Of a stretch of DNA of 64,000 bases, positions 1 through 11,272 are shown piece by piece; within the stretch, counting starts at the first letter, position 1; every line of letters begins with the position of its first letter. The notes below the pieces were generated by a model. That model ran no database searches and had not been told where the DNA came from. It saw nothing but the letters and a program-made list of their open reading frames with translations. Location of the stretch: positions 69,346,001-69,410,000 of the forward strand of contig NC_069371.1 in the NCBI RefSeq assembly GCF_021730395.1, in the 5' to 3' direction. The position numbers and the translations under genes were made by a program. The stretch is from Mercenaria mercenaria. Lineage: Eukaryota; Mollusca; Bivalvia; Venerida; Veneridae.

Positions 1-1250
1 CAACTATTCGAAGAATTGATGGAAGAATGGGGTCAAAATATTACCACAGATTTTCAGACAAAAAAAATAGATTAGACAAACAATGTTCCTGTATTTGTGG
101 ATGCGGATACGTCTTGCACTAAATAACAATGTGTGACCATGATGGTAATGAAGTGTTCAAAGTTTCAAAGTCATATATCAAACAGTTTAGACAAAATATT
201 GAATGGTATGAGAAACAACTTATTTCGAAGTCAAAAAAAGGGCTAAACTGAGTAAAAGTCCTTGGCCTAGTTATGAAACCTTGCCTACATAATGTAGAAT
301 GTGATGGTAAACAAGTGGTCAAAGTTTCAAAGCCATATGACCAGCAGGTTAGGCAAAATATGGACTGGTATGAAAAAATTTAATGATTTCCAGGTCCAAA
401 AAGAGCCATAATTCAGCCAAAATAGTTGACAGCGTAATGTACTCTTGCCTACAGATGGAAATCATGTTGATAAACAAGTGTTCAAAGTTTCAAAGCCACA
501 TGTCAAATAGTTTTGACAAAACGCTGAGTTGTACAAAAAAGTGAACCAATTTCAAAGTCCAAATAGGGCCATAATTCAGCCAAAATAGTTGTCAGATTTA
601 TGTACTCTTGCCTACAGTTGGAAATCATGATGATAAGCAAATGTTCAAAGTTTAAAAGCCATACATATGTCAAATAGTTTTGACAAAACGTAGATTTGTA
701 CGAAAACAGAACCAATTTCCAAGTCCAAAAAGGGCCATAAGTCAGCCAAAATAGTTGATAGAGTTACATGTATGTACTCTTGCCTACAGATAGAGACTAT
801 TATACTGAACAAGTGATAAAAGTTTCAAAGCCATATGTCCAACACTTTACACAAAATATGAACTATTTATTTATTTATTTATTTGGGTTTTACGGCGCAT
901 CAACACAGTATAGGTTATATGGCGCCAAACAGGACTACAAATTTTGGTTCCACATCTCATTTACATCAAAATAAATACATGAGGTATGGAATCAAAATAT
1001 GAACTGGTACGAAAAACTTAACCAAGATTTCTAAGTCAAAAGGGGCCATAATTCAGCCAAAATCCTTGATGGAGTTATAAACTCTTGCCTACAACTGGAC
1101 ATTGTGATGGTAAACAAGTGTTGAAAGTTTCAAAGCTTTATCTCAAAAGACTTTGTCAAAATGTGGACTGGTACGAAAAACTTAACCAGGGTGTGACACC
1201 GACGCCGACGTGAGTAGGATAGCTCTACTTTTCTTTGAAGAGTCGAGCTA
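1..1250. repeat. ~160-bp tandem repeat array in a TEX10 intron, possibly part of a Helitron-like element
   Basis: Six diverged units recur around the core TTCAAAGTTTCAAAG at about 156, 319, 480, 641, 818 and 1122, spaced 160-175 bp apart except where a SINE is inserted between the last two. Each unit also carries AAGGGCCATAATTCAGCC and TACTCTTGCCTACA variants. The array ends in a GACGCC-rich stretch, a TAGCTC...GAGCTA hairpin (about 1218-1250) and CTAAT at 1255-1259. A hairpin shortly before CTRRT is what Helitron 3' ends look like, but no 5' end is visible, so this class is inference. Confidence 0.7.
865..992. mobile_element. SINE fragment with a 13-bp target-site duplication
   Basis: A 128-bp block interrupts a repeat unit and is flanked by perfect copies of CAAAATATGAACT (852-864 and 993-1005). 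It begins with an (ATTT)n run and contains TTTTACGGCGCATCAACACA and TATGGCGCC. The same body motif occurs in the SINE at 28.6 kb (next to CGACACAGTTATAGG). There is no tRNA-like head here, so this is a head-less copy. The duplication shows it inserted after the tandem array had formed. Confidence 0.75.
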
Positions 1251-1326
1251 AAAACTAATATACCTATTTAAGCATATGCACATGTACATAATTGTGTAAA
1301 TATATATTCATGTATTTATACCTTAC

Positions 1327-2721
1327 GACAAATCCTGGCATCACCCACTGGTTTCTTATGTATGCAGGAAAGGTTTGCACTGACATGACCTCATCAGGGG
1401 TAAAGGTCACATCATTAGAGGTTGCAGACATTTCAAGATCATCAGATACACATGTACCCTCTGTAGATGCTCCTTGAAATTTCAAAATGGCAGATAGAAA
1501 TTTTTGTAGTCTGTTTAAAACAGAACTTCTCCATTTAACTGAAGACGTTGCACTGTTGGGATTTGTACTAAGTGACCTCTTAGACTGACCTTGACCTTGC
1601 TGTCTAGAAATCTGCTCAATGAAATTTGACAAAACTTGACTTGATTTATAAATCATCAATCTTGGGTAATTTTCTAACAATAAATCAAGCACAGCCAAAG
1701 AGCCAACTTGAATATCATCATAAATATGGGTCATTGCACAGCAGAGATGGGCACACAGAAGAGAAAAGAATGGTGATATATGTTTTTCCGAGACCAGCGG
1801 AAGCATGAATTTGAAGACACGTATGGCTCCTTGCCTCACAATAGAGTCCTTGTCAGTGAGAAGTTCAGCAACTCTTTCTAAAATATCTGACAGATGTGAA
1901 TGCACTAATTCTGGATTTGTTGTAATGAGTTCTTTAAGACCATTCACAGCTTCTACCCTTACTGATGTACTGTAGTGACGACACTGACTAAACAAGTCCT
2001 GAAAAATATGTAACAATGCACAAGATTAATACCTGGGAAATGCTAAGAGAATTCTTTTATTTTCAGTAAATTACACATTTTATGTAGAAATGAATTTTTC
2101 AAATGTAAAACTGGATAGGAAAATGCTGATCTTTTAATGTACTCATTACTTTTAACACTTCAGAAAAGAAGTTTGAGACCAAAATGACTGCATTCTTAGC
2201 ATGTCAAGTGTGTATAGTAGGTTTCTGACAGTGTTTTGGCAGTGTGTTCATGAAGAGAGTTTCCAAGCTAGACCTAGTCTGCCTTTTTTATAGTAAAAAA
2301 AAAATTGGAAAAAGGCATCTTTTCAGCCAAAAGACAATACTGTGCCAATAGTTAAGCAATAGCAAGCAAAAACAATTATTTCAAAACATGTCCAAACTAA
2401 AAAACCCTTGCCAAAAGAAATATTTAAATATTTCTGCTTCAATATAATAGTACCAGTACTCATGGTACTCACATGTGCATTTACCAATGACTTCAAATTT
2501 TGTATTTTGCTTTCAGAGGAAAGAGTAAAACTTACAGTAATATTTTGTTTTTTCTTAGTACTTGGCTGTGATGCATCTCCAGTCTTCAACTGCTGGCTAA
2601 TCTGTATTCCTCGGGTTCTGAAACTGGCGTTAGTCACATTGTCAGCTTTTTTCAACTTTTTGCCAACCTTCAGTTTCACTTTTTGAAAATCTTGCTGCCT
2701 TTTCTTTTTACTCTTAGCCAT
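1327..2721 (-). CDS. TEX10: TEX10 / IPI1 homologue, 5' part of the gene (two coding exons)
   Basis: Coding exon 1 is 2536-2721 (62 codons, ATG at 2721, donor GTAAGT) and coding exon 2 is 1327-1998 (224 codons, acceptor TTTTTCAG, donor GTAAGG); both junctions are phase 0. The N-terminus is lysine-rich and carries the family signature DFQKVKLKVGKK. Exon 2 begins DLFSQCRHYS and contains SDILERVAELLTDKD, ISPFFSLLCAHL and AMTHI, all of which follow vertebrate TEX10 colinearly (HEAT/ARM-like helices). TEX10/yeast Ipi1 belongs to the nuclear Rix1/PELP1-WDR18 complex that matures pre-60S ribosomes. The remaining exons, most of the protein, must lie left of base 1. The 537-bp intron has nothing notable. 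The start is supported by match to the family N-terminus. Identification is firm; only about 286 residues are visible. Confidence 0.93.
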
Positions 2722-2744
2722 CTTTATGTTCTATGACCTACAAA

Positions 2745-3968
2745 TGACAGTCAGAGCTTAAGAATGATATACAAACGATATCCTCGGAACTTATGGCGAC
2801 TTCTAAATCTAATCAATGCAGTGACAGCCCTAATCTCAGTTATTAATTTGACAACTTTGAACAGAACTTGAGAAGGTTTGTACAGATTTACATTAGAAAA
2901 TCAAAGAAATTATATAAAAATTACTTTCTGCAGATCTCATTTGACCATATACATTTACAGGTGTTTTCTGCGGCCCATTAAATCTGAACAAGAAGTCTAT
3001 TAAAGCCTAAGTGGCACATGTAAAGATGACCGTAACCATCTGACCTTGTTCCTGATCCAGTTTGTTACTGAATGCAAGTGTCTGGAGGTACAGATCTTTA
3101 CCTCAGGAACCTGATTACTCGGGTACATATCTATACCTTTAGATAAGGCTATGGGGGACTGTCTTGGGAGTACGGACCATCATTTCCAGAAATTGAGGGT
3201 TATTTACATCTTTAATTAATTCCATTGCAAATGAAATATCAGGTAAGATCTGAGTGATTGTTTTCCACTGTGATCATTAAGAGATACAAAGGAATTATCC
3301 CTTTACCCGATCATGTTGGTTAACTGATGAAAAACAAATTGTTCATCGTTAAATAATAGTATATGCCAGATGTTATCTGTACTATATGGAAGGAAAGGAA
3401 AGAGTACATATACCTTTTCATGTCATTGTTTTAAATATATCAATTGATTTGAACTTTTTTCTTTTTACTGTAATTCATTAAAAGGTTTGATAGGCCCTAT
3501 AGTCTTTAATCAACAGAAATAAATTGGCATGGAACAGCATCTAATTCGGAGATCCTTGGCTATTTATTGGTACATTTCAAAAGAAATTGTAAAAGAAGGG
3601 CTCTTTTGCACAAATTTGGAACGTGCCTCTGCCTGTCCATCTTGGGAAAATTTGGTGAGGGGGGATAATGGAAGAAATAATACGCTATTTCCAGATTTTG
3701 GGAAAATGATGAGGGGTAATGAAAAGGTAACTTGAGCAAACCTTAATGAAACAGAAAACAAATCACTGAAACACTTTTCTAAAGCTTTGGTAGCTATAAT
3801 AACTTGTCACCTTAGTCTCAGCTATGACATTTCCCTGTCTTCTGAATCTTTTAATATTTCGATGTCATAACCTTCGTGCATCCAGTCACTAGGCCGAGTC
3901 TCAATCTCATTAAAGCATCAAGACCGATAGTTTAAATTCAGTTATATTATAGTATTTGCTTTTTTAAC
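2745..3968. other. Intergenic, no gene seen (TEX10 upstream region)
   Basis: This holds the upstream flank of TEX10 and AT-rich sequence. No TATA box, CpG-rich segment or exon could be supported. Small open frames at 3.5-3.8 kb overlap on both strands and resemble nothing. Confidence 0.4.
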
Positions 3969-4653
3969 TAATGCTGCCGAAATTCACTTTGTTTCTTTTG
4001 GAAGTATCATGCATGTTATTATCTTAATTTTACCATTTCAGCAAGCAATGCCCTTTCATTTATCTGTGTTTACTGTGTCTCCAAAAGTGTACTCGCCGCA
4101 CACTGTCCACCATATTGGAATAATAAAATAAACTAGTACAAATGAATGCGAAAATTGTCGGCATTGGAGCAAGCCGATATAAACTTGAAATTTAAACTTG
4201 AAGTAATTTCTGTTAATTAGTACTGATCACATATCTTTTCAATTTGCTAGTCACTTGCAAACTTTAATAAAAATCAAATAAAAAAACTGCTGCACATGAA
4301 ATGCCGAGGTGTTACAAACCAGAATTTTTAAAGTGATCAAAGAATCTGCATAAAGCTTTAATGGCAATTAAATTGTTTTGTACATCCGTAAACATGTAAT
4401 GACGCAAATACAAACCAATATTATTTTTTATTTAAATAATTTAAACATAGTACATGTTTAAAGCAAATAACATTTAAAAATTTCACGCAGGCATTCATAC
4501 TAGTTTATATCATTCCAATATGGCGGACATGGTATGCGGCGAGTACACTTTTGGAGACAGAAAACGCAGATAAATGCAAGAGCATGGTAAAATTAATTAA
4601 GATAATAATATCAATAATACTTACCAAGAAACAAAGTGAATTTCAGCAGCATT
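3969..4653. mobile_element. ~690-bp non-autonomous DNA transposon (MITE) with ~190-bp inverted termini
   Basis: The left arm (3969 to about 4160) and right arm (about 4480-4653) are inverted copies. Shared blocks are TAATGCTGC, GAAATTCACTTTGTTTCTT, TTATCTTAATT, CCAAAAGTGTACTCGCCGCA, CATATTGGAAT and AACTAGTA. The ~300-bp core has no coding potential. A clean target duplication could not be read at the ends. Confidence 0.75.
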
Positions 4654-5820
4654 ATGCATAGAAATAAATTCCAGTTCCCTAGCCTATGCATGGTATTTTG
4701 GTTAGAGAACCGGTTCGGGACGAGTAAGTTTGCTGTCTAGGGAACCGATTCCGGTTCTCAAAGAGCTATAAAAAATAAATAGATTGGCAACTTGAAAGGC
4801 ATATTGAGCAAATCTCGCCAAAAAAAAACATGACAACTGAATGAGATCTCGTTTACCGGAAGTGACGCGTTCTCCATGCGCCATTTTGTATGCGAAAGCA
4901 ATTATTCATCGGTAAATTAATTATGATGGCAAGAAACATGTACTTTGTGTCTTAAGACTATTTCACATTAAACTAATGTTGTTTTAGAAGTTAACATGTA
5001 TTTTAAATGTAGTTTTAAAGGTACAGATTGTAACTCCATGCTCACCGATGTTTGTTTTTACTAAGATAACGCCGATTCACGCTCAGACACGAGATCACGC
5101 GAAATTACAGCCAGTTGCCATTCTGTGTATTTTATACTTATTTGCCTGTACACGGAAGAAGAAGAAGAAGAATTTAAGGTTAAAAGGTAGGGCTGGAGCA
5201 GGTCTTTAAGTGAAATAAATAACTTTAAAACATCATTTATGCATGGCCTAACATACATTTGATGCCTCTTAAATACTTCCGTAATCCTAGCCTATCCTCA
5301 AAGGGTTGTCTAGGAATATGGAACTTCCGTAATCCTAGAATCGGAAGCTTGGATTACGGTACCGTAATCGTAGCCATTGCCTATTAAATACATTATTGTT
5401 ATTTATGCCGGTCAATAGCTATACATAGCTAGTGTTGTCTGTATATTAGCATTACGGTTAGACGTATGAACAAGAAAACAAATAGAGAGATCTAACTGTG
5501 TATACTATCGAGTTGAAAATTCGTGGTACTTTTTGGAATCGGTGTTGTTCGGATTTTTTCATGTGCACTATGCACATAGTAATTAATCAGTAAAGACGTC
5601 AGTAGACGCTTACTGTTTACGGTTGACAAAAGCGTCTCGCTTACTGCTTTGAATATTGAATAAAAATGTAAATGCGCATTTGATAATAAAAAATTAGTGC
5701 TAAATACATTTTCTACGAAGAAAAAAGAAATAAAATACAATATTTTCATGTTGAAACGACTTTCGTCATGCTGCCATTACCGGACTTTATTATATATACT
5801 TATGTTTGTCATAATGATGT
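4654..5820. other. Intergenic, no gene seen
   Basis: It contains a small imperfect hairpin built on GAACCGGTTC / CCGGTTCTC near 4700-4760, and repeated CCGTAATCCTAG motifs at 5278-5372. No exon or RNA gene was recognised. Confidence 0.4.
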
Positions 5821-5829
5821 CATAACTCT

Positions 5830-5902
5830 ACAGTGGTGTAGTGGTTAGCGAGTTTGCGTTGTAAACCAGAGGTCGTGAGTTCGAACCTCACCTGGACCAG
5901 AT
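5830..5902 (+). tRNA. tRNA-Thr-like locus, probably a pseudogene or SINE head
   Basis: A perfect A box (TGGTGTAGTGG, 5834-5844) and a perfect B box (GTTCGAACC) are present. The T arm pairs fully (GTGAG/CTCAC) and a TGT sits where the anticodon of tRNA-Thr(TGT) would be, followed by AAACCAG as in metazoan tRNA-Thr. A T10 run begins within 4 bases of the 3' end and would terminate Pol III. The acceptor strands (CTCTACA and CTGGACC) do not pair and the 5' side of the anticodon stem is poor, so a working tRNA is unlikely. Confidence 0.5.
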
Positions 5903-5904
5903 TT

Positions 5905-7668
5905 TTTTTTTTATTCCTTTTTTATTTCAATTTTTTTTTGGTATTATTATGAGTTTTGAAAATATTGTATAACTAAAGTCATTGTGAAATTCAACAAGTG
6001 TTTACTTTTGATGTCAGGTTCCAATGTAGTGCCTGTGCAGTAGTCAGTAGACATAACTTTTAAAAAAAAAAAGCTTTAGGATCAAAATATACAGGCATTA
6101 AAATGTGAAAAGCAAATAATGCTCTTTTCCCCGTTCGCATATATTTCATCCGTTAGCTTTAAAATCACTGACCAGAGTTGATAAAAAAAAACTAAAATTA
6201 TTGGCGCTCAATCGAGAATTTCGGCAAACACTGTTTTTCTGTAGGTAAAATTCTGATCATTAATTTTTAAAAATTGCTAGTCTTTTGGGTTTAAAACAAG
6301 CTTTGTATAGTCATGTAAATGATTGCAATTTTCCCATACCAGGCGTCTATCATAGCAGTGTTTTTGACTGAAAGCTGGACACAATCATACTTCCTTTCAG
6401 AAAGAACCAAAATTTGACAATAATGACATTTAAAAGAATTACAATAGTCATTTCCAGGATTACGTAAATTCTAATTTCTATTAACTTTGGAATTGAAACA
6501 TTAACTTTTTACATTAAGTCCTCATTGCCAAACATTCACACGCAAAGAGACAGAATTCCTTCGGCTATTGTCCTAATGAGATTCTGTTAGGTTTGAAGCT
6601 TTTCAATTTGAAGGAGTTATTATTGGTGACTGGTTTCCAGTATGATAATAATTTATGTAAAATTGTTGATGCAGTACGTTTTAAAACAGAAATTATTCAA
6701 ATACGTTTTTTTTCTTTTGGTGCAGATGTTAATCTATATCGAACTTTCTTTTAATTATATACAGAATATCTTTCGAGTATTTCACCTGTCAAGAATTAAA
6801 TTTGATGCAGTCTTAAACATACATTCAGAAATCATGAATTATCATTAATCAATACTTATAATTTTAATAGATCTAATTTAAATAGAACATAAACTTCCTA
6901 AACGAATCCATAATTCCAGACAATTCCAACACCACTCCTTTAATTTTTAAGGGGCACTTGTGATTTTTCAAGGGAGCTCTGCCTTTAGGTAGCACCTAAT
7001 TTCATATTAAGACCGACTTTAAATAAAATTTGTATCTTGTATCATCATCATCTGTAGTGCATCTAGGTCCGTAACAGGCCTGTACAAAGGTGACAGACCA
7101 GTACCTAAAGAATTAGATTCTACAGGTACGGATCCGTAACGCTAGACTTTTTGAAAGGGTCATTTCTGTAAATTAGCCAATGGAAAAATCAGTACCAGCG
7201 CTCGGCCTAAAACTAGGCCGAATTATTTATTATATTTCTGTCGCGAAAAGTAATGACTTTCTTGAATAACAAACAAACCGAAAGAGTAATACATATATTT
7301 CTCTCTCATACTTAAATTTCTATTTTGGTACTATCTTTATACTTATATATTACCATAAAACACCACATAACAAGCCTTACTTTAGTTATTTTAGATGCAA
7401 CAATTCACCACATGGGCGCAGCCATATTGGGAGAAAGTAATATAGCCCGTCCTTCGCCGTACCAGGAGTGTAAACCTGTTATAACCGAGAATAGACAATA
7501 TACAGCACATTCTACAAAATGTTGTCTTAAACTGCTTAAATTATCATTTATCTCAAGTGAAGTTTTATGTACAAAGTCGTTGCAAATGTAACAAGTAACA
7601 TAAGCTCTACTGAGCTTTTGAAATCATCTTAATCAGATTTATTTATCTTCCGTATACTGTCTAACAAT
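5905..7668. other. Intergenic, no gene seen
   Basis: AT-rich sequence with short homopolymers. Small open frames on the plus strand (6642-6848 and 7325-7591) have no recognisable motif and no splice or codon support. Confidence 0.4.
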
Positions 7669-7669
7669 T

Positions 7670-8565
7670 AACAGGGACGTAGAAACTTTCATGTGTGTCA
7701 AGCCACAAAGATTGTTAGTAGAAAATAAAAGAAAAAAGGGAAAGGAAAATTTGTAAGTGATTTAAAAGATAAAAACAGGGGTGAAGACCAAGGTTATGGT
7801 GAAGTGTGTTCAATGTTGCTAACAGCAGCACTGAACTGCTCAAGGGTTGGAAGAGAGGGAATGTCTGGTGGAAGATTATTCATTAGGACTTTAGTCATAG
7901 GGGAAAAGGAGTATTTGTAGAAGTCAGTGGTTGCAGAGATTAAGGATGACTACCCGTAATAGGCCTAAATTTCATCAAAAACGTACATACAACTTGATAA
8001 TGTAAGCTTTGAAAATGTCAAACGATAGAAATAAGGTGCATATTGACAAGTTATGTAGTGACAGAAGTTTTCAAAAAATTCCTTTAGATTACCTCCCCTG
8101 ATAATTTTGGTTTTTCATGAGTTATGTCCCCTGAAAGCTAGAAAAAAAAAATTTTCTCTCAAGTTCAGATTCTTATAATCAAAGAAATTATATATTTCCC
8201 ATAGGCATCAATGTTAACTTCAATACCGATTATCTCCCCCAAAAATGATAAAATTTGAAAAATCTCTCGGTGAAACGTATTTAATTTTGAATGTCTTTAA
8301 AGTGACCAAATTTCATTTAAATATTACCATCCAGTCACAAGATATGAAATATGGCTATTACACCATGTTATCCTTAACCTATAACACAGCGGATAATGAT
8401 GGCGTGATTGTCTAGTTAGGGGGATGAGATAATCTTCCATGGGGATTGCAACCAGCTGATTTGAGATTTTATACATAAGACTGAGTCGGGAGTCAATGCG
8501 TCGGAGATCTAGCCTGTGCCATTTTAGACTGTATAGCATGTCGCTTACTCGATCATGGTAGATCT
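7670..8565 (-). mobile_element. 5'-truncated LINE: C-terminal end of a non-LTR reverse transcriptase plus 3' UTR, split by a MITE
   Basis: Read on the minus strand, 8565-8378 encodes YHDRVSDMLYSLKW, LRRIDSRLSLMYKI and LVAIPMEDYLIPLTRQSRHH, and 7939-7794 encodes TTDFYKYSFSPMTKVLMNNL and PPDIPSLPTLEQFSAAVSNI, ending in a stop at 7794. These are the hallmark tail motifs of non-LTR ORF2 proteins common in molluscs; the clade cannot be fixed from the tail alone. Homology ends at about 8565 with an in-frame stop just upstream, as expected for 5' truncation. The two halves read in one frame once the MITE and one TTAA are discounted. Confidence 0.82.
7944..8373. mobile_element. 430-bp MITE with TTAA target duplication (piggyBac-like)
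   Basis: TTAA at 7940-7943 and 8374-8377 flanks a block whose ends are inverted repeats of ~35 bp: GGATGAC...GTAATAGGCC..ATTTCAT on the left, and on the right end, in reverse complement, GGATAACATGGTGTAATAGC..ATTTCAT. TTAA duplication is typical of the piggyBac superfamily. It lies inside the LINE reading frame, between codons for CYRL and ISATTD. It has no coding capacity. Confidence 0.8.
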
Positions 8566-8835
8566 AGACAGATTTCATTCAACAAAATCAAATATTTTTA
8601 CTTTTTCTTTTCAGTAAAATCTATAAGAAGCATGGAATCATTCAATAAAGATAATAGTTCGGTTTAACCGAGTTTGTTCACGAGAGGTAATGAAATGTCA
8701 AATATCCCTCACGACCCTTAGCATCGTCTTAAGTGTAATTCTATTATAACACAATTGAATGGACTCTATTATCCCACGACAACACCGAGTCCAAGCACGG
8801 GAGTCTATTTACAGCCGACAATAATATCAAGCCAA

Positions 8836-9063
8836 AATTATTGTTATACGGCGACTTTCCAGTTTTAATGATAGAAGGGCCTGGGTTGTCCAAACGGGCA
8901 ACATTTCAGGTATGGGCGGGCAACTGGGTACGTAGAACCACCGGCCTCCCGAATGGCAGCTGAGTGACTTTCTCATATGACGACATAGACAGCGCTTGGT
9001 ACCCACAGAGGTTAGGAGCAAATGATTCGAAGCCAGCGTCCATAACCACCCAGATACGTAGGC
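8836..9063 (-). mobile_element. Diverged tRNA-derived SINE
   Basis: It aligns with the SINE at 28.6 kb: TTATACGGCGAC, CCAGTTTTAATGATAGAAGG, GGGCAACTGGGTACGTAGAA and, at the right end, a decayed inverted tRNA-like head (CGAAGCCAGCGTCCATAACC). The head lies at the right, so the element is on the minus strand. Confidence 0.6.
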
Positions 9064-9727
9064 CCTATATCAACGAACTAAGACAAAACATTAAATGTTA
9101 TCGACTACTGTATAGTGGTGGCGATGTTTTCTATCACATGCAAAATTCTAAAAGTTTGCTTGAAGACCGTAACCATACTTTTTTTGTTTATTTTTATTGC
9201 ATCAAGCAAGAACACTAGAAAATACACTTTGAAACTAATGTCACAAATGTCAGCCTATATTGCAGACGTTTAAATAAAATTTATCATTTGAATATTATTC
9301 ACGGAACAATTGATAAAAAACGAATATAAACAAAATTATTCCCTCGTTGTAGTTGATACAGAAATATTTCAATGCTGACCGTGACAAAGACGTTTAATGC
9401 ATATAACCAATTCGTGGAAGAAATGAATAGCGGATCTGATTTACAGACACATCTATCTACTGTTTGTGCTGAGTTGATGATACGAGTTTTATACTATAAA
9501 TAACTACATGTATTTCAGTTAGAAGTCTATCCGGCAAAGACATTAGTAACTGGAAGCAAAAACACAACGATTTCATGTTTAAAATGACGATAGTCGCAGT
9601 ATAACCAAACCATGAAGTTAATTTCATTTGTATTAATAAAATCATTGTGAGTACTTAAAGTATGTGTTAAAAATTCGAACGATATTGAAGTTAATGCAAT
9701 TCTGAAAATTTAATCAGTTTCATTGTT
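9064..9727. other. Downstream flank of the DUSP/BTB gene, no gene seen
   Basis: Presumed 3' UTR and intergenic DNA of the minus-strand gene that ends at 9728. No further exon was recognised. Confidence 0.35.
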
Positions 9728-11272
9728 TTACAATATTTTCTGTAATAATTTCTCCAAAGCAGTAAGTCCGTAATATTTTGCTTCAATCTTCAACTCTTTG
9801 ATCAACTTCTCTTCTTTAGGCAAGGCTTCTACAGAGTCAGTTCCATCTCTCAGGTAGTTCAGGATATACCTGAAGTTCACACCATCTCTGTCTATGAAAT
9901 AAGTCCCATCTGGCTCCCTCTTCACAGCGTGACGACCACCAAACATCATTGCCAAGAGTGAGCCTTCCTCTTTAGTTAATGTTTCTACCGACGTGGTATA
10001 CAGAATCCCGCCTATGTTTAATGTCACTCTTGAATCAGCTATTTTGTTCTGTGCTTCCATTCTTTCGACTTCATCAGCAAATTTCTTTTTCTGTTTCTGA
10101 AAATCTTCCAGTCCACGTTTAAATTTCGACAGCCTGTCTGCAATATCTGCTTCCTTCTCATTATTTTCATTTTCCTTTGCTCTTACTGCATTTTCCCTTT
10201 CCTCCAACATCGAAAATCTTTTCTCAAAATCCTCTCGAATCTCGCTTATCTCATTCATTTTTTCACCAACAACAGATTTTGCAGAGTTAACAAGCTTTTC
10301 CTTGAGCGCTTCAATGTTGCCCGACATATCCTCAGTATACTTTTCTACAAATGTTGTAAGAACATCCTCCCATTCGTTTTGAATAGAAGTAATCATAACT
10401 ATGCTTTCTAACTGATCGTCATCAAAATTTTCTGTGTTCGTCATTCCTTCAGAGTCAGGAGTCTTTATGTTCAACCCTATTCTTTCTATACCAATTGCAA
10501 TACAAGCAGAATTTGCTTGGAGTAACTCTGAAAAGTCTTCCCATAGTGGTTTCCTCTTCTCACTTTTCTCCTCCTTTCCTTTCACGATGTATTTCGGATT
10601 GATCTGATTACTGCGTTGCTTCATTAAGTCTTTTATAATTGGTACCAGTTCCATCAACTTGCAGAGTAACGTTTGCTTGTCGTGCACTATCGGTTCAATT
10701 ATCATTTCTCGTCTTTGATCTTTTGGCAATATGCACAGCCACAACCGCACTTGCACTTTTCTTTTTATATGTAACACTGTTTTAGCTTGTTTCCCTATAT
10801 ACGCTAAGCTGTCCCACGCAAATACAGAAATTTGCTTTTGGATCGGATTTCCGGTTGCAATGTCATTAATATCGGCAACTAAAATTGGAAGGCAATCAAG
10901 CTCTTTGTCTGCAATCACGTGATCACCATACAGATTTCTATCGGAATCTAAGCTGGAGTATAGGCTGTAAATAGGTCGTCTACGAAGCTCGTGGTCAGAA
11001 GCTATTCCGAACAGTGTCAGGTAAATTTGCCATTGACTTTCAGGTATATAAACATTTTCTGCATCGTCTCTTGACATTGAGACTGGTTTCGAGATACCCT
11101 TATCTTCGAAGCCATTGTCGTGTTCTAAAGACAGGCTATGAGATATACAGCTATCCCAGGATTCTAGCCACGACATTGACACAGCATACTCCCAGTAATC
11201 GGATGTCTTGAGCCGCCGGGACGACAAGTTTTTCATTATTGCCCTCTGCGCTGAAAAGGACATGCCCGGCAT
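9728..11272 (-). CDS. DUSP-UBL-coiled coil-BTB/T1 (KCTD-like) protein, 514 aa, single coding exon
   Basis: The C-terminus (about 414-512) is a clear potassium-channel-tetramerisation (T1) BTB domain: RVTLNIGGILYTTSVETL, FIDRDGVNFRYILNYLRDG and a closing EAKYYGLTALEKLL, as in KCTD proteins, which often act as CUL3 substrate adaptors. A charged heptad-rich coiled coil covers about 340-410. The N-terminus looks like the DUSP plus ubiquitin-like pair of USP4/11/15: VSMSWLESW near 31-39, GISKPVS near 59-65, VYIPESQWQIYLTLFG near 74-89, then a UBL-like stretch to about 265 ending ACIAIGIERIG. No peptidase Cys/His boxes are present. The T1 call is firm; DUSP/UBL rests on motif alignment by eye. The ATG lies 8 nt after a splice acceptor (TTTCTTTTCAG), so a 5' UTR intron is likely, with a matching donor at 11986. 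Confidence 0.85.
   Translation of the reverse strand: MPGMSFSAQRAIMKNLSSRRLKTSDYWEYAVSMSWLESWDSCISHSLSLEHDNGFEDKGISKPVSMSRDDAENVYIPESQWQIYLTLFGIASDHELRRRPIYSLYSSLDSDRNLYGDHVIADKELDCLPILVADINDIATGNPIQKQISVFAWDSLAYIGKQAKTVLHIKRKVQVRLWLCILPKDQRREMIIEPIVHDKQTLLCKLMELVPIIKDLMKQRSNQINPKYIVKGKEEKSEKRKPLWEDFSELLQANSACIAIGIERIGLNIKTPDSEGMTNTENFDDDQLESIVMITSIQNEWEDVLTTFVEKYTEDMSGNIEALKEKLVNSAKSVVGEKMNEISEIREDFEKRFSMLEERENAVRAKENENNEKEADIADRLSKFKRGLEDFQKQKKKFADEVERMEAQNKIADSRVTLNIGGILYTTSVETLTKEEGSLLAMMFGGRHAVKREPDGTYFIDRDGVNFRYILNYLRDGTDSVEALPKEEKLIKELKIEAKYYGLTALEKLLQKIL

Noticed and set aside
5830-5902. Functional tRNA-Thr gene
   Set aside because: Acceptor strands do not pair and the anticodon stem is weak; kept only as a tRNA-like locus.
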